Position numbers and translations under genes: made by a program. A stretch of 64,000 nucleotides of DNA from Hydrocarboniphaga sp965279055 (lineage in GTDB: Bacteria > Pseudomonadota > Gammaproteobacteria > Nevskiales > Nevskiaceae), in the NCBI RefSeq assembly GCF_965279055.1, contig NZ_OZ257125.1:4216001-4280000 (forward strand). The letters run 5' to 3'. Below the pieces are notes generated by a model. The model made no database searches, was not told the DNA's origin, and saw nothing but the letters and a program-made list of their open reading frames with translations. Below are positions 31,202 to 39,658 of the stretch, piece by piece. Position 1 is the stretch's first letter; each line of letters starts with the position of its first letter.

Positions 31202-31971
31202 TGAGCAATGACGCAGTGCGGTTCGATGCACGTGAAGACGGCATCGCCATCATCACCATCAACCAGCCCGATACACGCAACGCGCTGAGCCGCGCGGTGC
31301 GCGAAGGTCTGTTCGCGGCCTGGCAGCGCTTCGAGAACGAGGCCTCGCTGCGTGTCGCGATCCTGACCGGCGCCGGTGAGAAGGCCTTCTGCGCCGGCGG
31401 TGACCTGAAGGAGATGGTCGAGCGCCAGCTTCAGGTGCCGCCGCGCGACATGTTCCCGATGCTCCACGACAACATCGAGCTGAGCAAGCCGACCATCGCC
31501 GCCGTCAACGGCGTCGCCTTCGCCGGCGGCTGGATGCTCGCGCAGGGCTGCGATTTGTGCGTGGCCAGCACCGCGGCGAAGTTCGCGATCACCGAGGTCA
31601 AGGTCGGCCGCGGCTCGCCGTGGGCGGCGCCGCTGATCCACATGATCCCGCAACGCATCATGATGGAGATCATCCTCACCGGTAAGCCGATCACCGCGCA
31701 GCGCGCCTACGAGATCGGCCTGGTCAATCGCCTCGCCGAGCCGGCCGCGCTGATGGACACCGCGATCGAACTGGCCAAGGAGATTCTCGAGGGCGCGCCG
31801 CTGTCGGTGAAGGCCGGCCGCGAAACGGTGATGCTCGCCACCGAAATGGGCCGCTCGGCCGCGCTGCAGGCGGCGCGCGCAGCGCACGAGTACGCCTACT
31901 GCAGCGAAGACGCGAAGGAAGGGCCCAAGGCTTTTGCGGAGAAGCGCAAGCCGGTTTGGCGCAACCGGTAG
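31201..31971 (+). CDS. Enoyl-CoA hydratase/isomerase (crotonase family)
   Basis: This 256-residue crotonase has the oxyanion-hole segments AFCAGGDLKEM and NGVAFAGGWMLAQGCDLCVA, a Glu in the catalytic region (FAITEVKVGRGSPWA) and GEKAFC-type CoA-binding residues. It hydrates a 2-enoyl-CoA to the 3-hydroxyacyl-CoA or acts as an isomerase. Translation is coupled to the upstream CoA transferase through TGATG. It is last in the operon begun by the ACAD at 27664, and a family A repeat follows. Confidence 0.93.
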   Translation: MSNDAVRFDAREDGIAIITINQPDTRNALSRAVREGLFAAWQRFENEASLRVAILTGAGEKAFCAGGDLKEMVERQLQVPPRDMFPMLHDNIELSKPTIAAVNGVAFAGGWMLAQGCDLCVASTAAKFAITEVKVGRGSPWAAPLIHMIPQRIMMEIILTGKPITAQRAYEIGLVNRLAEPAALMDTAIELAKEILEGAPLSVKAGRETVMLATEMGRSAALQAARAAHEYAYCSEDAKEGPKAFAEKRKPVWRNR

Positions 31972-31991
31972 GACTGGAAGCGCGGGTCCGA

Positions 31992-32111
31992 TCCCTCGAT
32001 ACGCGGGCAAGCCCGCTACTCGGGACGAGCGGAGGATGGTGGCATCCGCATGTGAGGACACAAGCAAACTCCGTTCGTCTCGAGTAGCCGCAGCGCGGCG
32101 CATCGAGAGAC
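31992..32111. repeat. Inverted repeat, family A, reversed arm order
   Basis: The arms TCCCTCGATACGCGGGCAAG...CTACTCGGGACGAGCGG and CCGTTCGTCTCGAGTAGCCG...GCATCGAGAGA are the two halves of family A, in the opposite order from the copies at 25306 and 43279. It separates the convergent enoyl-CoA hydratase and SDR genes. Confidence 0.8.
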
Positions 32112-32123
32112 CGGACGAAGCCC

Positions 32124-33035
32124 TCAGCCCTTGCGCGCCATCTCGAAACTGCGGCGAATGTGATCGGACTGACCGGTGGGCACCGGCGACAGCACCCAGG
32201 GCGTACCGGGATCGCGAATGCCGGCCATCTGCTGGTCGACCTGTTCCACCGACCACGACGGCTGAAACACGCCCGGCGTTTCCGCCAGATAAATGCGCGC
32301 GAGGCGCCCGGCCATCGCCGACATGATCTCGCCGGTCACGCTGCAGTTTTCGTGCGCCAGCCAGGCCACCAGCGGCGCGACCAGCTCCGGGCCCATCGGC
32401 GGATACTGCGAGGTATCCAGACCTTCGGCCATGCGCGTGACCGCGCCGGGCGCGATCAGATTGCACTTGACGCCTTCGGCCGCGCCTTCGAGCGCGGCGA
32501 CATTGCTCAGGCCGATCATGCCGGTCTTCGAGGTCGCGTAATTGACCACGTTTTGATTGCCATACAGGCCGCTGACCGAAGTGGTCAGCACGATGCGGCC
32601 ATAGCCGGCCGCGCACATCAGCGGGAACGCCGGCCGTACCACGTTGAACGCGCCGCGCAGATGCACGTCGAGCACCGCGTCGAAATCCTCGTAGCTGATT
32701 TCCTTCAGCGAGCCGCGGCGCACGTTGCCGGCGTTGTGGATCAGCACGTCGATGCGGCCGTAGTGATCCAGCGCGGCGTGGATGATCGCCTTGCCGCCTT
32801 CCGGCGTCGCCACGGTATCGGTGTTGGCGACCGCGATGCCGCCGGCGGCCTGGATCTCGTTGACCACTTCCTGCGCCGGGCCGATATCGACGCCCTCGCC
32901 CTGCAGGGTGACGCCAGGATCGTTGACGACGACTTTCGCGCCCCTTGAAGCCAGCAGCAGCGCATAGGCGCGGCCCAGGCCGCGGCCGGCGCCGGTGATG
33001 ACGACGACGCGATCGTCGAATCTGAGATCGGCCAT
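32124..33035 (-). CDS. MFE-2-like SDR, probable 3-hydroxyacyl-CoA dehydrogenase
   Basis: This 303-residue SDR has TGAGRGLGRAYALLLASRGA, NDPGVTLQGEGVD, a long inserted loop before VVNEIQAAGG, HNAGNVRRGSLKE, LTTSVSGLYGNQN and the catalytic YATSKTG. The GRGLGRAYA loop and NDPG segment resemble the dehydrogenase domain of peroxisomal multifunctional enzyme type 2 (HSD17B4), which acts on branched and steroid side-chain 3-hydroxyacyl-CoAs. A C-terminal extension (ETPGVFQPSWSVEQVDQQMA) exceeds the usual SDR length. AGGAGA precedes the start. It is last in the minus-strand unit CoA ligase, dehydratase, CaiB, SDR. Confidence 0.91.
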   Translation of the reverse strand: MADLRFDDRVVVITGAGRGLGRAYALLLASRGAKVVVNDPGVTLQGEGVDIGPAQEVVNEIQAAGGIAVANTDTVATPEGGKAIIHAALDHYGRIDVLIHNAGNVRRGSLKEISYEDFDAVLDVHLRGAFNVVRPAFPLMCAAGYGRIVLTTSVSGLYGNQNVVNYATSKTGMIGLSNVAALEGAAEGVKCNLIAPGAVTRMAEGLDTSQYPPMGPELVAPLVAWLAHENCSVTGEIMSAMAGRLARIYLAETPGVFQPSWSVEQVDQQMAGIRDPGTPWVLSPVPTGQSDHIRRSFEMARKG

Positions 33036-33107
33036 GGGTTCTCCTCTGAGTCGTTATGTGTTGTCGCAGCGAAAGCTTAGCTGATCAGCAGTGCTGTCTG
33101 CTTCGCT

Positions 33108-34331
33108 TCAGGACACCGCTTTGGATTTTCGCAGTTCGGCGATCTGCTGCGGCGTCAGGCCGAGAATGTCGCGCAGGATGTCGTCGGTGTGCTGGCCCAG
33201 CGCCGGCGGCGCGCTCGGATGCGGTTGCACATCGCCGGGGAACTTGATCGAGCGCCCGACGATCGGGATCTTGCCGAGGATCGCGTGCTCCACCTCGACC
33301 ACCATGTCGCGCGCCACCGCCTGCGGCTGCGCCAGCGCTTCGCGGATGCCGAGGATGGGCGCATGCGGCACTTCGAATTCCGACAGGATCGCGGCCAGTT
33401 CATCGACGCTCTTGCGCGTCGTCACCGCCGCGATCATCGCGTTGACGCGCTCGCGGTTGTCCTTGCGGCTCTGGATGCTGCTGAAGTCCGGGTCGTGAAT
33501 GCGATCCTGCATGCCCAGCGCCTTGCAGATGCGCTCCCAGAAGCCATTGGTCAGGCAGGCGATGATGATGGAACCGTCGCGCGCCGGAAACGCGCCGTAA
33601 GGCACCAGGTTGGGATGCTGCGAGCCCTGCGGCTTCGGGTCTTCGCCGGTGAAAAAGGCGAGCTGCGCCAGGTAGCCGAGCATGCCGAGCAGGCCGTCGA
33701 GCAGGCTGACGTCGATCAGGCGGCCACGGCCGGTGACGCTGCGCTCGTACAGCGCCGCGAGTATGCCGATCGGCCCGTTGATGCCGCCGACCAGATCGCC
33801 CAGCGGAATGCCGAGCTTGGTCGGCATGCAGCCGGGCTCGCCGTTGACACTGAGCGCGCCCGACAAGGCCTGCACGACGATGTCGAACGACGGCCGGTCA
33901 CGCAGCGGGCCGGTCATGCCGAAGCCCGAGATCGCGCAATAGATCAACCGCGGATTGATCGCGGCCAGCGTCTCGTAACCCAGGCCGAGGCGGTCCATCA
34001 CGCCGGGGCGGTAGTTCTCGACCAGGATGTCGCAATGTGCGGCGAGCTGCTTGGCCAGGGCCACGCCGGCCTCGGTCTTCAGATCGAGCACGATGCTTTT
34101 CTTGCCGCGATTGCCGCTGATGAAATAGTGGCTGACGTCCTGCCGGAACGGCGGAAACGTGCGCGTGTCGTCGCCGCTGCCGGGCGGCTCGATCTTCAGC
34201 ACTTCGGCGCCGAGATCGGCCAGCGCCAGCGTCGCGGCCGGGCCGGCCAGCACGCGCGTGAAATCAAGCACGCGGATGCCTTGCAGCGGGCCGGGCCAGC
34301 TTGGGTTTTTGGATTCGGTATCAAGGTTCAT
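33108..34331 (-). CDS. CaiB/BaiF family CoA transferase
   Basis: This 407-residue family III CoA transferase has GIRVLDFTRVLAGPAATLAL, GAEVLKIEPPGSGDDTRTFP, NRGKKSIVLDLKTEAGVALA, ILVENYRPGVMDRLGLG, CAISGFGMTGPLRDRPSFD and the likely catalytic Asp in IPLGDLVGGINGP. It probably activates a free acid with CoA taken from another thioester. A family B hairpin separates it from the upstream dehydratase gene (stop at 34482), which may reduce its expression relative to the first two genes of the unit. An SDR follows 72 bases downstream. Confidence 0.92.
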   Translation of the reverse strand: MNLDTESKNPSWPGPLQGIRVLDFTRVLAGPAATLALADLGAEVLKIEPPGSGDDTRTFPPFRQDVSHYFISGNRGKKSIVLDLKTEAGVALAKQLAAHCDILVENYRPGVMDRLGLGYETLAAINPRLIYCAISGFGMTGPLRDRPSFDIVVQALSGALSVNGEPGCMPTKLGIPLGDLVGGINGPIGILAALYERSVTGRGRLIDVSLLDGLLGMLGYLAQLAFFTGEDPKPQGSQHPNLVPYGAFPARDGSIIIACLTNGFWERICKALGMQDRIHDPDFSSIQSRKDNRERVNAMIAAVTTRKSVDELAAILSEFEVPHAPILGIREALAQPQAVARDMVVEVEHAILGKIPIVGRSIKFPGDVQPHPSAPPALGQHTDDILRDILGLTPQQIAELRKSKAVS

Positions 34332-34346
34332 GGCATTACCTGCAAT

Positions 34347-34473
34347 CCCTCTCCCCTTGTGGGAGAGGGTGGCGCGCCAGCGCCGGGAGAGGGGTTGCGC
34401 GGCGCAAACAGCAACGCCGGCTTACGCCGGCGTTCCCCTCTCCCCTAGCCCCTCTCCCACGAGGGGAGAGGGG
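34347..34473. repeat. Inverted repeat, family B, inside an operon
   Basis: CCCTCTCCCCTTGTGGGAGA at the right end of the CaiB leader and CCCCTCTCCCACGAGGGGAG at the other end each fold locally, and inner GCCGGGAGAGG and CCTCTCCC arms pair across. It lies between the dehydratase stop and the CaiB start on the minus strand. Confidence 0.8.
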
Positions 34474-34481
34474 TAGCGCCA

Positions 34482-35618
34482 TTAACCGCGGCTCGGCAGC
34501 TCGACGATCGCCACACCGCTGGCCGACAGCTCGTCACGATGCGTGATCGCCTTCTGGCTGATTTCCAGCAGGTGCTTGCCGTCTTCGACGTATTTACGCG
34601 TGACCACGCCGTCGATGAAGATCACGTCGCCGTCCGGATTGTGACGACGGATCTGGCACTTGCTCTTGCGCAGGAAGCCTTCGTCGCCGATCCAGTTGGT
34701 CAGCTGGTGGGTCAGCCAGGAGCAGCGCTCGGGGCCGTAGTCGTAGGCGCCCGGCGCGCCGACTTCCAGCGCGAAGGCCTCGTCCCAATGCACGCGCTCG
34801 GGGCAATCGAGCACGTTGAAGCGGTTCTTGATGCCGGCGCTCGGATGCTTGACCTGCAGCTTGTGCGCGAGCTTGTTGGCGCGGATGTAGAGGCCGCCCC
34901 AGCCCTGCGCGTAGCAGATGAAGCCGGTGACCGTCATCGGGCCCTTGAGCATGCGCGGCAGCTCTTCGCCTTCCTTGACGTCTTCCCAATAGCGTGTCTT
35001 GGCGCCGCGGATTTCCTCGTTGTCGTAGAGCTTGGCCCATTCCTTGAGCTGCTCGTCCTTGAACGGTTCGACACGGCCGCGCGCCTCGGTGTACTTGGTG
35101 CCGCGCTCGCGCGCTTCGTCGCGATCGGTGCGGAACACCCAGGAATCGCATTCGGCGAGCTTGTCGCCGGTCTGGTTGAAGAAGTCGACGTGATAGATCT
35201 GCTGGAACGAGCGGCCGGCGAAGCGCGTGTTGTGCTCGACCAGGTCCTTCAGATAGGCCACTGTGGTGAACTCGGTGCCGGCGAGCACCGGCTTGTACCA
35301 GGTCCAGTCGGCGCCGGCCCACATCGCGTGCACGCCCGGCAGGCCGCCGCAGTAGCCGGAGACGATGCGGCTGGTCGAGAACAGGAAGCTCGGCAGCGCG
35401 ACGACCTTGCCGAACTTGGTCTTCGCGGCATAGGCCGGATCGCACCACAGCGGGTTGTCGTCACCGATGCCATGCGCGTAGTGACGAATGTTGTCGCGGT
35501 TCGCCTCGAAGTTCCACGGCTCGACCGTGTTCTCGATCTTGACGCCCATGCGCTCGCGCAGATGAGCGAGACCTTCTTCAGTGATTTTGGGAAAGCGGTT
35601 TGAACCGTCAGCAGCCAT
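34482..35618 (-). CDS. Double hot-dog MaoC/FAS1-like acyl dehydratase
   Basis: The 378-residue protein contains two hot-dog domains. The first (about residues 12-180) has NFEANRDNIRHYAHGIGDDN, a MaoC/FAS1-type dehydratase motif, then DPAYAAKTKFGKVVALPSFL; the second (about 210-370) has MLKGPMTVTGFICYAQGWGG and HWDEAFALEVGAPGAYDYGP. Such proteins hydrate enoyl-CoAs, including bulky ones in steroid or alicyclic acid breakdown. AAGGAG lies six bases before the ATG. It follows the CoA ligase at 35687 and precedes a CaiB gene, so it probably acts on the ligase's product after dehydrogenation. Confidence 0.88.
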   Translation of the reverse strand: MAADGSNRFPKITEEGLAHLRERMGVKIENTVEPWNFEANRDNIRHYAHGIGDDNPLWCDPAYAAKTKFGKVVALPSFLFSTSRIVSGYCGGLPGVHAMWAGADWTWYKPVLAGTEFTTVAYLKDLVEHNTRFAGRSFQQIYHVDFFNQTGDKLAECDSWVFRTDRDEARERGTKYTEARGRVEPFKDEQLKEWAKLYDNEEIRGAKTRYWEDVKEGEELPRMLKGPMTVTGFICYAQGWGGLYIRANKLAHKLQVKHPSAGIKNRFNVLDCPERVHWDEAFALEVGAPGAYDYGPERCSWLTHQLTNWIGDEGFLRKSKCQIRRHNPDGDVIFIDGVVTRKYVEDGKHLLEISQKAITHRDELSASGVAIVELPSRG

Positions 35619-35631
35619 GGTGATTCTCCTT

Positions 35632-35647
35632 CAGTAATCGTTTACTG
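35632..35647. promoter_or_regulatory. Inverted repeat just upstream of the dehydratase gene
   Basis: CAGTAA-TCGT-TTACTG is a 6-bp perfect dyad 14 bases upstream of the dehydratase ATG (35618) and 40 bases after the ligase stop (35687). It could be an operator of an internal promoter or an mRNA hairpin near the ribosome-binding site. Confidence 0.45.
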
Positions 35648-35686
35648 GCGTAAAGCCGTGTTTCGTTTCGTGCTTGTCGCCGCGTC

Positions 35687-37255
35687 TCAGGCCGCGGCTG
35701 CCGCCGCGGCGGCGGCTTCGCGATCACGCAGCACCTTGCGGTGAACCTTGCCCGCCGGCGTCTTCGGCAACTCGGCGACGAAGACGACGTGGCGCGGAAA
35801 TTCGTGCTGGCTGAGGCGCTCGCGCGTGAACGCCTTGAGCTCGTCGCCGAACGCATCGCTGCCGGCGCGATCGCTGACGATGAAGGCCTTGGCGACCTGG
35901 CCGCGGGTCGCGTCGGGTACGCCGATGATCGCGGCCTCTTTGACGTCCGCGTGCTTCAGCAGCGTCGCCTCGATTTCAACCGCGCTCATGGTCCAGCCGG
36001 CGGAGATGATCACGTCGTCGGCGCGACCGCAGTGATACAGATAGCCTTCGTCGTCGAGCTTGGCGAGATCCTTGGTGGTTTCCCAGTGATCCTTCTTCCA
36101 CAGCATCAGCTCGCCGGTTTCGCCGGCGGCGGTGGGGCTGCCGTCGGCGCGTTGCACTTCCAGCCTGAGGCCCGGTACCGGCTTGCCCAGCGCGCCGGGC
36201 TTGACGGTGAAATCCCGGGCGCCCGGATAGTTCACCAGCACCACGCCGATTTCGGTGGTGCCGTACATGCTGCAGGCCGGAACCTTGAAGTATTCCTCGA
36301 TGAACTCCAGCGTCGCCGGATCGATCGGCTCGCCGGTGAACGACAGCTTCTGGAAGCAGAACCTGAAGTCCGAAGCCTTGCCGGTGTTCTTCATCATGCG
36401 GTAGTGCGTTGCCGCCGCCGACATGTTGGTGATCTTGTAATCCTGCAGCGCCTTGAGCAGACGTACCGCGTCGAAGCGGCCCGAGAAAGTGCCGGTGGTC
36501 ACGCCCAGCGCGAGCGGCGCCAGCGTGCCGTGCCACAGTCCGTGGCCCCAGGCCGGTGACGACGGACAGAAGAACTCGTCGCCCGGACGGATGCCGGTGC
36601 CGTACAGCGCCGCGAACATCAGCGTGACGATCGCCTTGTGCGTGTGCTTGACTGCGGCCGGCAGCTCGCGCGTGGTGCCCGAGGTGTACTGGAACACGGC
36701 CAGATCCTCGCCCCGGCTCTTGGGCGAATACGTGGCCGGGTAGGCTTCCAGCGTCCTCAGGAACGCGGCGTCGGCGACGATCACCTTGACGCCGTCGATC
36801 TGCCGGGCGATCTCGGCCTTCTCGGCATTGGTGATCAGCAGCTTGGGCTTGCAGTCGTCCAGGCGCAGGCGCAGGCCGTCGAGGCCGAACAGCGTGAACA
36901 TCGGCACGCTGATCGCGCCGGTCAGCGTGGCACCGAACAGGCTCACGTAGAACGGCAGCGACGGCTCCAGCATGAAGGCGATGCGGTCGCCCTTGTCGAT
37001 GCCCTGCGCGTCGAGCCAATGCGCGAAGCGCGAGGCGCCGGCGGCGATCGTGTCGAAGCTGAGGATTTCGTCGCTGCCCGCGGAATGCGCGATACGCACC
37101 GCGGCGCGGCCATCACCCTTGGCGTGGCGCAGGATGCACTCGTTGGCGATGTTGAAGCTGCCTTCACGGTCGCCGTCGAAAAGCTCCCACAGAGCCTTGG
37201 ATTTGGCGTGCGCCTGGGCGTCTGCGTAGCTGGTGTAGTCGGTGAGCTTGGCCAT
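35687..37255 (-). CDS. Acyl-CoA/benzoate-CoA ligase-like AMP-forming synthetase
   Basis: This 522-residue adenylate-forming ligase has the P-loop variant YTSGTTRELPAAVKHTHK, SFTGEPIDPATLEFI, SMYGTTEIGVVL, the C-terminal hinge GRADDVIISAGWTMSAVEIE and the A10 lysine in TPAGKVHRKVLR. It activates a carboxylic acid with ATP and CoA. The motif TSGTTRELP and the N-terminus resemble acyl-CoA synthetases of the benzoate/medium-chain acid group more than FadD. It ends in a run of nine Ala. It is first of a minus-strand unit and divergent from an IclR gene, which likely regulates it. Confidence 0.92.
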   Translation of the reverse strand: MAKLTDYTSYADAQAHAKSKALWELFDGDREGSFNIANECILRHAKGDGRAAVRIAHSAGSDEILSFDTIAAGASRFAHWLDAQGIDKGDRIAFMLEPSLPFYVSLFGATLTGAISVPMFTLFGLDGLRLRLDDCKPKLLITNAEKAEIARQIDGVKVIVADAAFLRTLEAYPATYSPKSRGEDLAVFQYTSGTTRELPAAVKHTHKAIVTLMFAALYGTGIRPGDEFFCPSSPAWGHGLWHGTLAPLALGVTTGTFSGRFDAVRLLKALQDYKITNMSAAATHYRMMKNTGKASDFRFCFQKLSFTGEPIDPATLEFIEEYFKVPACSMYGTTEIGVVLVNYPGARDFTVKPGALGKPVPGLRLEVQRADGSPTAAGETGELMLWKKDHWETTKDLAKLDDEGYLYHCGRADDVIISAGWTMSAVEIEATLLKHADVKEAAIIGVPDATRGQVAKAFIVSDRAGSDAFGDELKAFTRERLSQHEFPRHVVFVAELPKTPAGKVHRKVLRDREAAAAAAAAA

Positions 37256-37351
37256 CGATGCCGTCGTGTTTCGCCTGAAGCCGCGTGCGGTGCGCCGGGC
37301 TTTCGTAGTGCCGAAAGTATGGGGCAGAAAATCGGTTCATTGCAAATACTG

Positions 37352-37369
37352 AATATAATTCTATATATT
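37352..37369. promoter_or_regulatory. AT-rich inverted repeat between ligase and IclR genes
   Basis: AATATA-ATTCTA-TATATT lies inside a markedly AT-rich block (about 37330-37376) in the 161-base divergent region. This is a plausible promoter and operator site for the adjacent IclR regulator. Confidence 0.5.
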
Positions 37370-37416
37370 GAATAACGAAACGAGAGCTCTTCCCTCCATC
37401 CGACAACGGTTCTGCC

Positions 37417-38235
37417 ATGGCTACCAGCAAGCGCGTTGCGCGTCCCGATCGTGATCTCGCCAGCGCCGTCGAGGCGAGCAAGGCACCGGCGATTTCACGC
37501 GCCGCCGCCGTGCTGCGCCTGCTCGGCAAGAGCGATACGCCGCTGGGCCTGCAGGCGATCGCGCGCGAACTCGGCCTGGTGCCGAGCACCTGCCTGTACG
37601 TGCTGCGCGCGCTGGTCGCCGAGGAATTCGTCGCGCTGGACGCCGACACCAAGCGCTATTCGCTGGAAGCCGGCGTGCTGACGCTGGCTCGCGACTGGCT
37701 GCGGCGCGATCGCTTCAACGATCTGGCGCAACCGGCGATCGACCGCATCAGCCGCGCTTTCGACGTCACCGTGCTCGGCGTGCACATCGTCGGCCTGGAC
37801 CACATCGTCGTCGTCGCGGCCTCGCAGGCCAGCCACAATTTGCAGCTCAGCGCGCAGATCGGCAGCCGTTTTCCGGCGCTGATCAGCGCCACCGGCCGCT
37901 GTATCGCCGCGTTCGGCGAACACAGCGAAGCCGAGCTGGAATCGCGTTTCAAGACGCTGCGCTGGGACGAGCCGCCGAGCTTCGACAAATGGAAAGCGCA
38001 AGTTGCGCAGACCCGCACCCAGGGCTTTGCGATCGACCAGGGCAACTACATCGCCGGCGTCACCGTGCTCGCCGCGCCGGTATGGAAAACCCGCGCCAAG
38101 CTCAGCCACGCGCTGGTCGCGATCGGCATCGGCAGCGCGATGAAGCGCGCCGGTCTTCCGGCCTTGCAGGCGGCGCTGGTGTCGGCGACGCGCGAGCTGT
38201 CGAACCAGCTCAGCGGGCTGACCTCGCAGGGCTGA
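37417..38235 (+). CDS. IclR-family transcriptional regulator
   Basis: This 272-residue regulator has a winged-helix N-terminal domain (ISRAAAVLRLLGKSDTPLGL, IARELGLVPSTCLYVLRALV) and an IclR effector domain (FDVTVLGVHIVGLDHIVVVA, GSRFPALISATGRCIAAFGE, AGVTVLAAPVW). It is divergent from the CoA ligase operon, the classic arrangement for local control, with an AT-rich dyad between. The effector is probably the ligase substrate or its CoA ester; that is inference. It converges on a thioesterase gene with a family A element between. Confidence 0.9.
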   Translation: MATSKRVARPDRDLASAVEASKAPAISRAAAVLRLLGKSDTPLGLQAIARELGLVPSTCLYVLRALVAEEFVALDADTKRYSLEAGVLTLARDWLRRDRFNDLAQPAIDRISRAFDVTVLGVHIVGLDHIVVVAASQASHNLQLSAQIGSRFPALISATGRCIAAFGEHSEAELESRFKTLRWDEPPSFDKWKAQVAQTRTQGFAIDQGNYIAGVTVLAAPVWKTRAKLSHALVAIGIGSAMKRAGLPALQAALVSATRELSNQLSGLTSQG

Positions 38236-38258
38236 TGTGACATCGAGGGTCGGCCGGC

Positions 38259-38452
38259 TCCCTCGATACGCGCCTGCGGCGCTACCCGGGACGAACGCGG
38301 CTTTGCTGGCGCATCGCCTTCGTCGTGGTTCGTAATCTATGGAGCCAAAGTCCGTTCGTCCCGAGTAGCCGCACAGCGGCGTATCGAGGGGCCGGATCGA
38401 GCTTCGTCGGCTCCCTCGATAGGCGCCTTCGTCGCTACTCGGGACGAACGGG
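38259..38452. repeat. Family A inverted repeats: one half copy and one full copy
   Basis: A half copy (CTCCCTCGATACGCGCCTGC...CGGGACGAACG, 38259-38298) is followed by a full inverted pair (CCGTTCGTCCCGAGTAGCCG at 38351 to GGGACGAACGG at 38452). They fill the space between the convergent IclR and thioesterase genes and may end transcription from both sides. Confidence 0.85.
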
Positions 38453-38466
38453 GTTCGGCTACAGGA

Positions 38467-38919
38467 TCAAGAATCAGCCGCTTTTTCGACGTCGGCAGCC
38501 TTCGTTACCTTGGTCGTCGCTGGCAGCACTTTCATGATCACCGAGGCGTCGGCGATCGGACGGCCGGCGACGCTCAGGCGCGCATCCAGGAACAGCATCG
38601 TGCGCGTGCGGTGACGCAGCGTCGCCTCGCCTTCGAGCAGATCGCCGACGCGGCCGGCGTCCAGAAAGCGCGTGTCCATCTGTACCGTCACCATGGCTTT
38701 TTCGCCGGTCAGCCAGACCCCGATCAAGGTCGCGGTCTGATCGAGCAGCGCCATCAGCGTACCGCCATGGATCACGCCGATCGGGTTGCCATGCTCGGGC
38801 CCGGTGCGCAGGCCGTAGCGCCAGCTGTCGCCGTCGCGGCGCGCCAGCAGCGGGCCGATGCGTTGCATCAGGCCGATGGTCTTCAGTTCGCGCCAGCTCT
38901 CAGCCGTCAAATCGCTCAT
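38467..38919 (-). CDS. PaaI-type hot-dog thioesterase
   Basis: This 150-residue single hot-dog protein has GNPIGVIHGGTLMALLDQTA, the PaaI/YbdB-type active-site motif, in which HGG and the following acid catalyse thioester hydrolysis, and VQMDTRFLDAGRVGDLLEGE. It probably releases CoA from dead-end acyl-CoA or aryl-CoA intermediates. AGGTGA precedes the start. The upstream region, shared with the SnoaL-like gene, carries a partial copy of the regulon palindrome (39001-39016). Confidence 0.88.
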   Translation of the reverse strand: MSDLTAESWRELKTIGLMQRIGPLLARRDGDSWRYGLRTGPEHGNPIGVIHGGTLMALLDQTATLIGVWLTGEKAMVTVQMDTRFLDAGRVGDLLEGEATLRHRTRTMLFLDARLSVAGRPIADASVIMKVLPATTKVTKAADVEKAADS

Positions 38920-39000
38920 CGTTCACCTGCCGGCGCTGTCAAGCCTGCCGCCCGATCCGTCAATGGACGCATAGCATAACGGCGACCCGGCCTGCGTTAA

Positions 39001-39016
39001 ACAACAAAGCTGTTCA
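39001..39016. promoter_or_regulatory. Candidate TetR-type operator, partial copy
   Basis: ACAACAAAGCTGTTCA matches 12 of 16 bases of TCAACAACGTTGTTGA. It lies in the divergent region between the thioesterase (start 38919) and SnoaL-like (start 39112) genes. Confidence 0.45.
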
Positions 39017-39111
39017 TTTGCTCCCCAGGCCGGCCGTTTGAAGTAAAGTATTTGCCATGGACGCAGCCGGCTCGTACCGGGAGCACCAACAGAACGACAA
39101 CAGGAGAACCC

Positions 39112-39600
39112 ATGCCCAAGTTCGATCCGCCATCGGCTGCCATCGCGCTGGAGTTGCAGCAGACGGTATCGGCCTTCGCCTATGAGATCGACACCAACAA
39201 CGGTCTCGACCTCGCCGATTTCTACGCCGAGGACGGCGTGTTCTTCGTCGGCGACACGCAGTACAAGGGTCATGCGGCGATCAGGAAGTTCTACGCCGAC
39301 CGCCTGGAGCGCATTCCCGGCCAGCACAAGGACGGTATCCGCGTCGGCACGCATACCTTTCTGAACCTGCGCACGGTGATCAAGGACGCGCAGCATGCGA
39401 CGGTGTTCTTCACCAACGTCAGCTACGCCGGCGAAGGCCATCCGCCGGTGCGCATGACGATCACGCCGGCGATGATCACCGCCTGCCACATGGATTTTCA
39501 GCTGGAAGCAGACGGCGTCTGGCGCATCACTGCCTTCATAGGCAAGCCGCTGTTCATCGGCGACGATCCTTTCACGCGCGCGCAGCTGCTAAAAAACTAA
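39112..39600 (+). CDS. SnoaL/NTF2-like protein
   Basis: This 162-residue alpha+beta barrel protein of the NTF2-like superfamily reads SAFAYEIDTNNGLDLADFYA, FFVGDTQYKGHAAIRKFYAD and VWRITAFIGKPLFIG. Relatives include SnoaL cyclases, ketosteroid isomerases, dehydratases and dioxygenase small subunits; without a clear catalytic Asp pattern, none can be chosen. AGGAGA seven bases upstream fixes the ATG at 39112 rather than a start 20 codons earlier. It is followed by the fused ACAD on the same strand and controlled by the region with an operator-like site. Confidence 0.83.
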   Translation: MPKFDPPSAAIALELQQTVSAFAYEIDTNNGLDLADFYAEDGVFFVGDTQYKGHAAIRKFYADRLERIPGQHKDGIRVGTHTFLNLRTVIKDAQHATVFFTNVSYAGEGHPPVRMTITPAMITACHMDFQLEADGVWRITAFIGKPLFIGDDPFTRAQLLKN

Positions 39601-39658
39601 ACCGACGACACGCACGCCGCGCCGATCGCGGCGAATGAACCGATAGAGGAGCCGTGGT

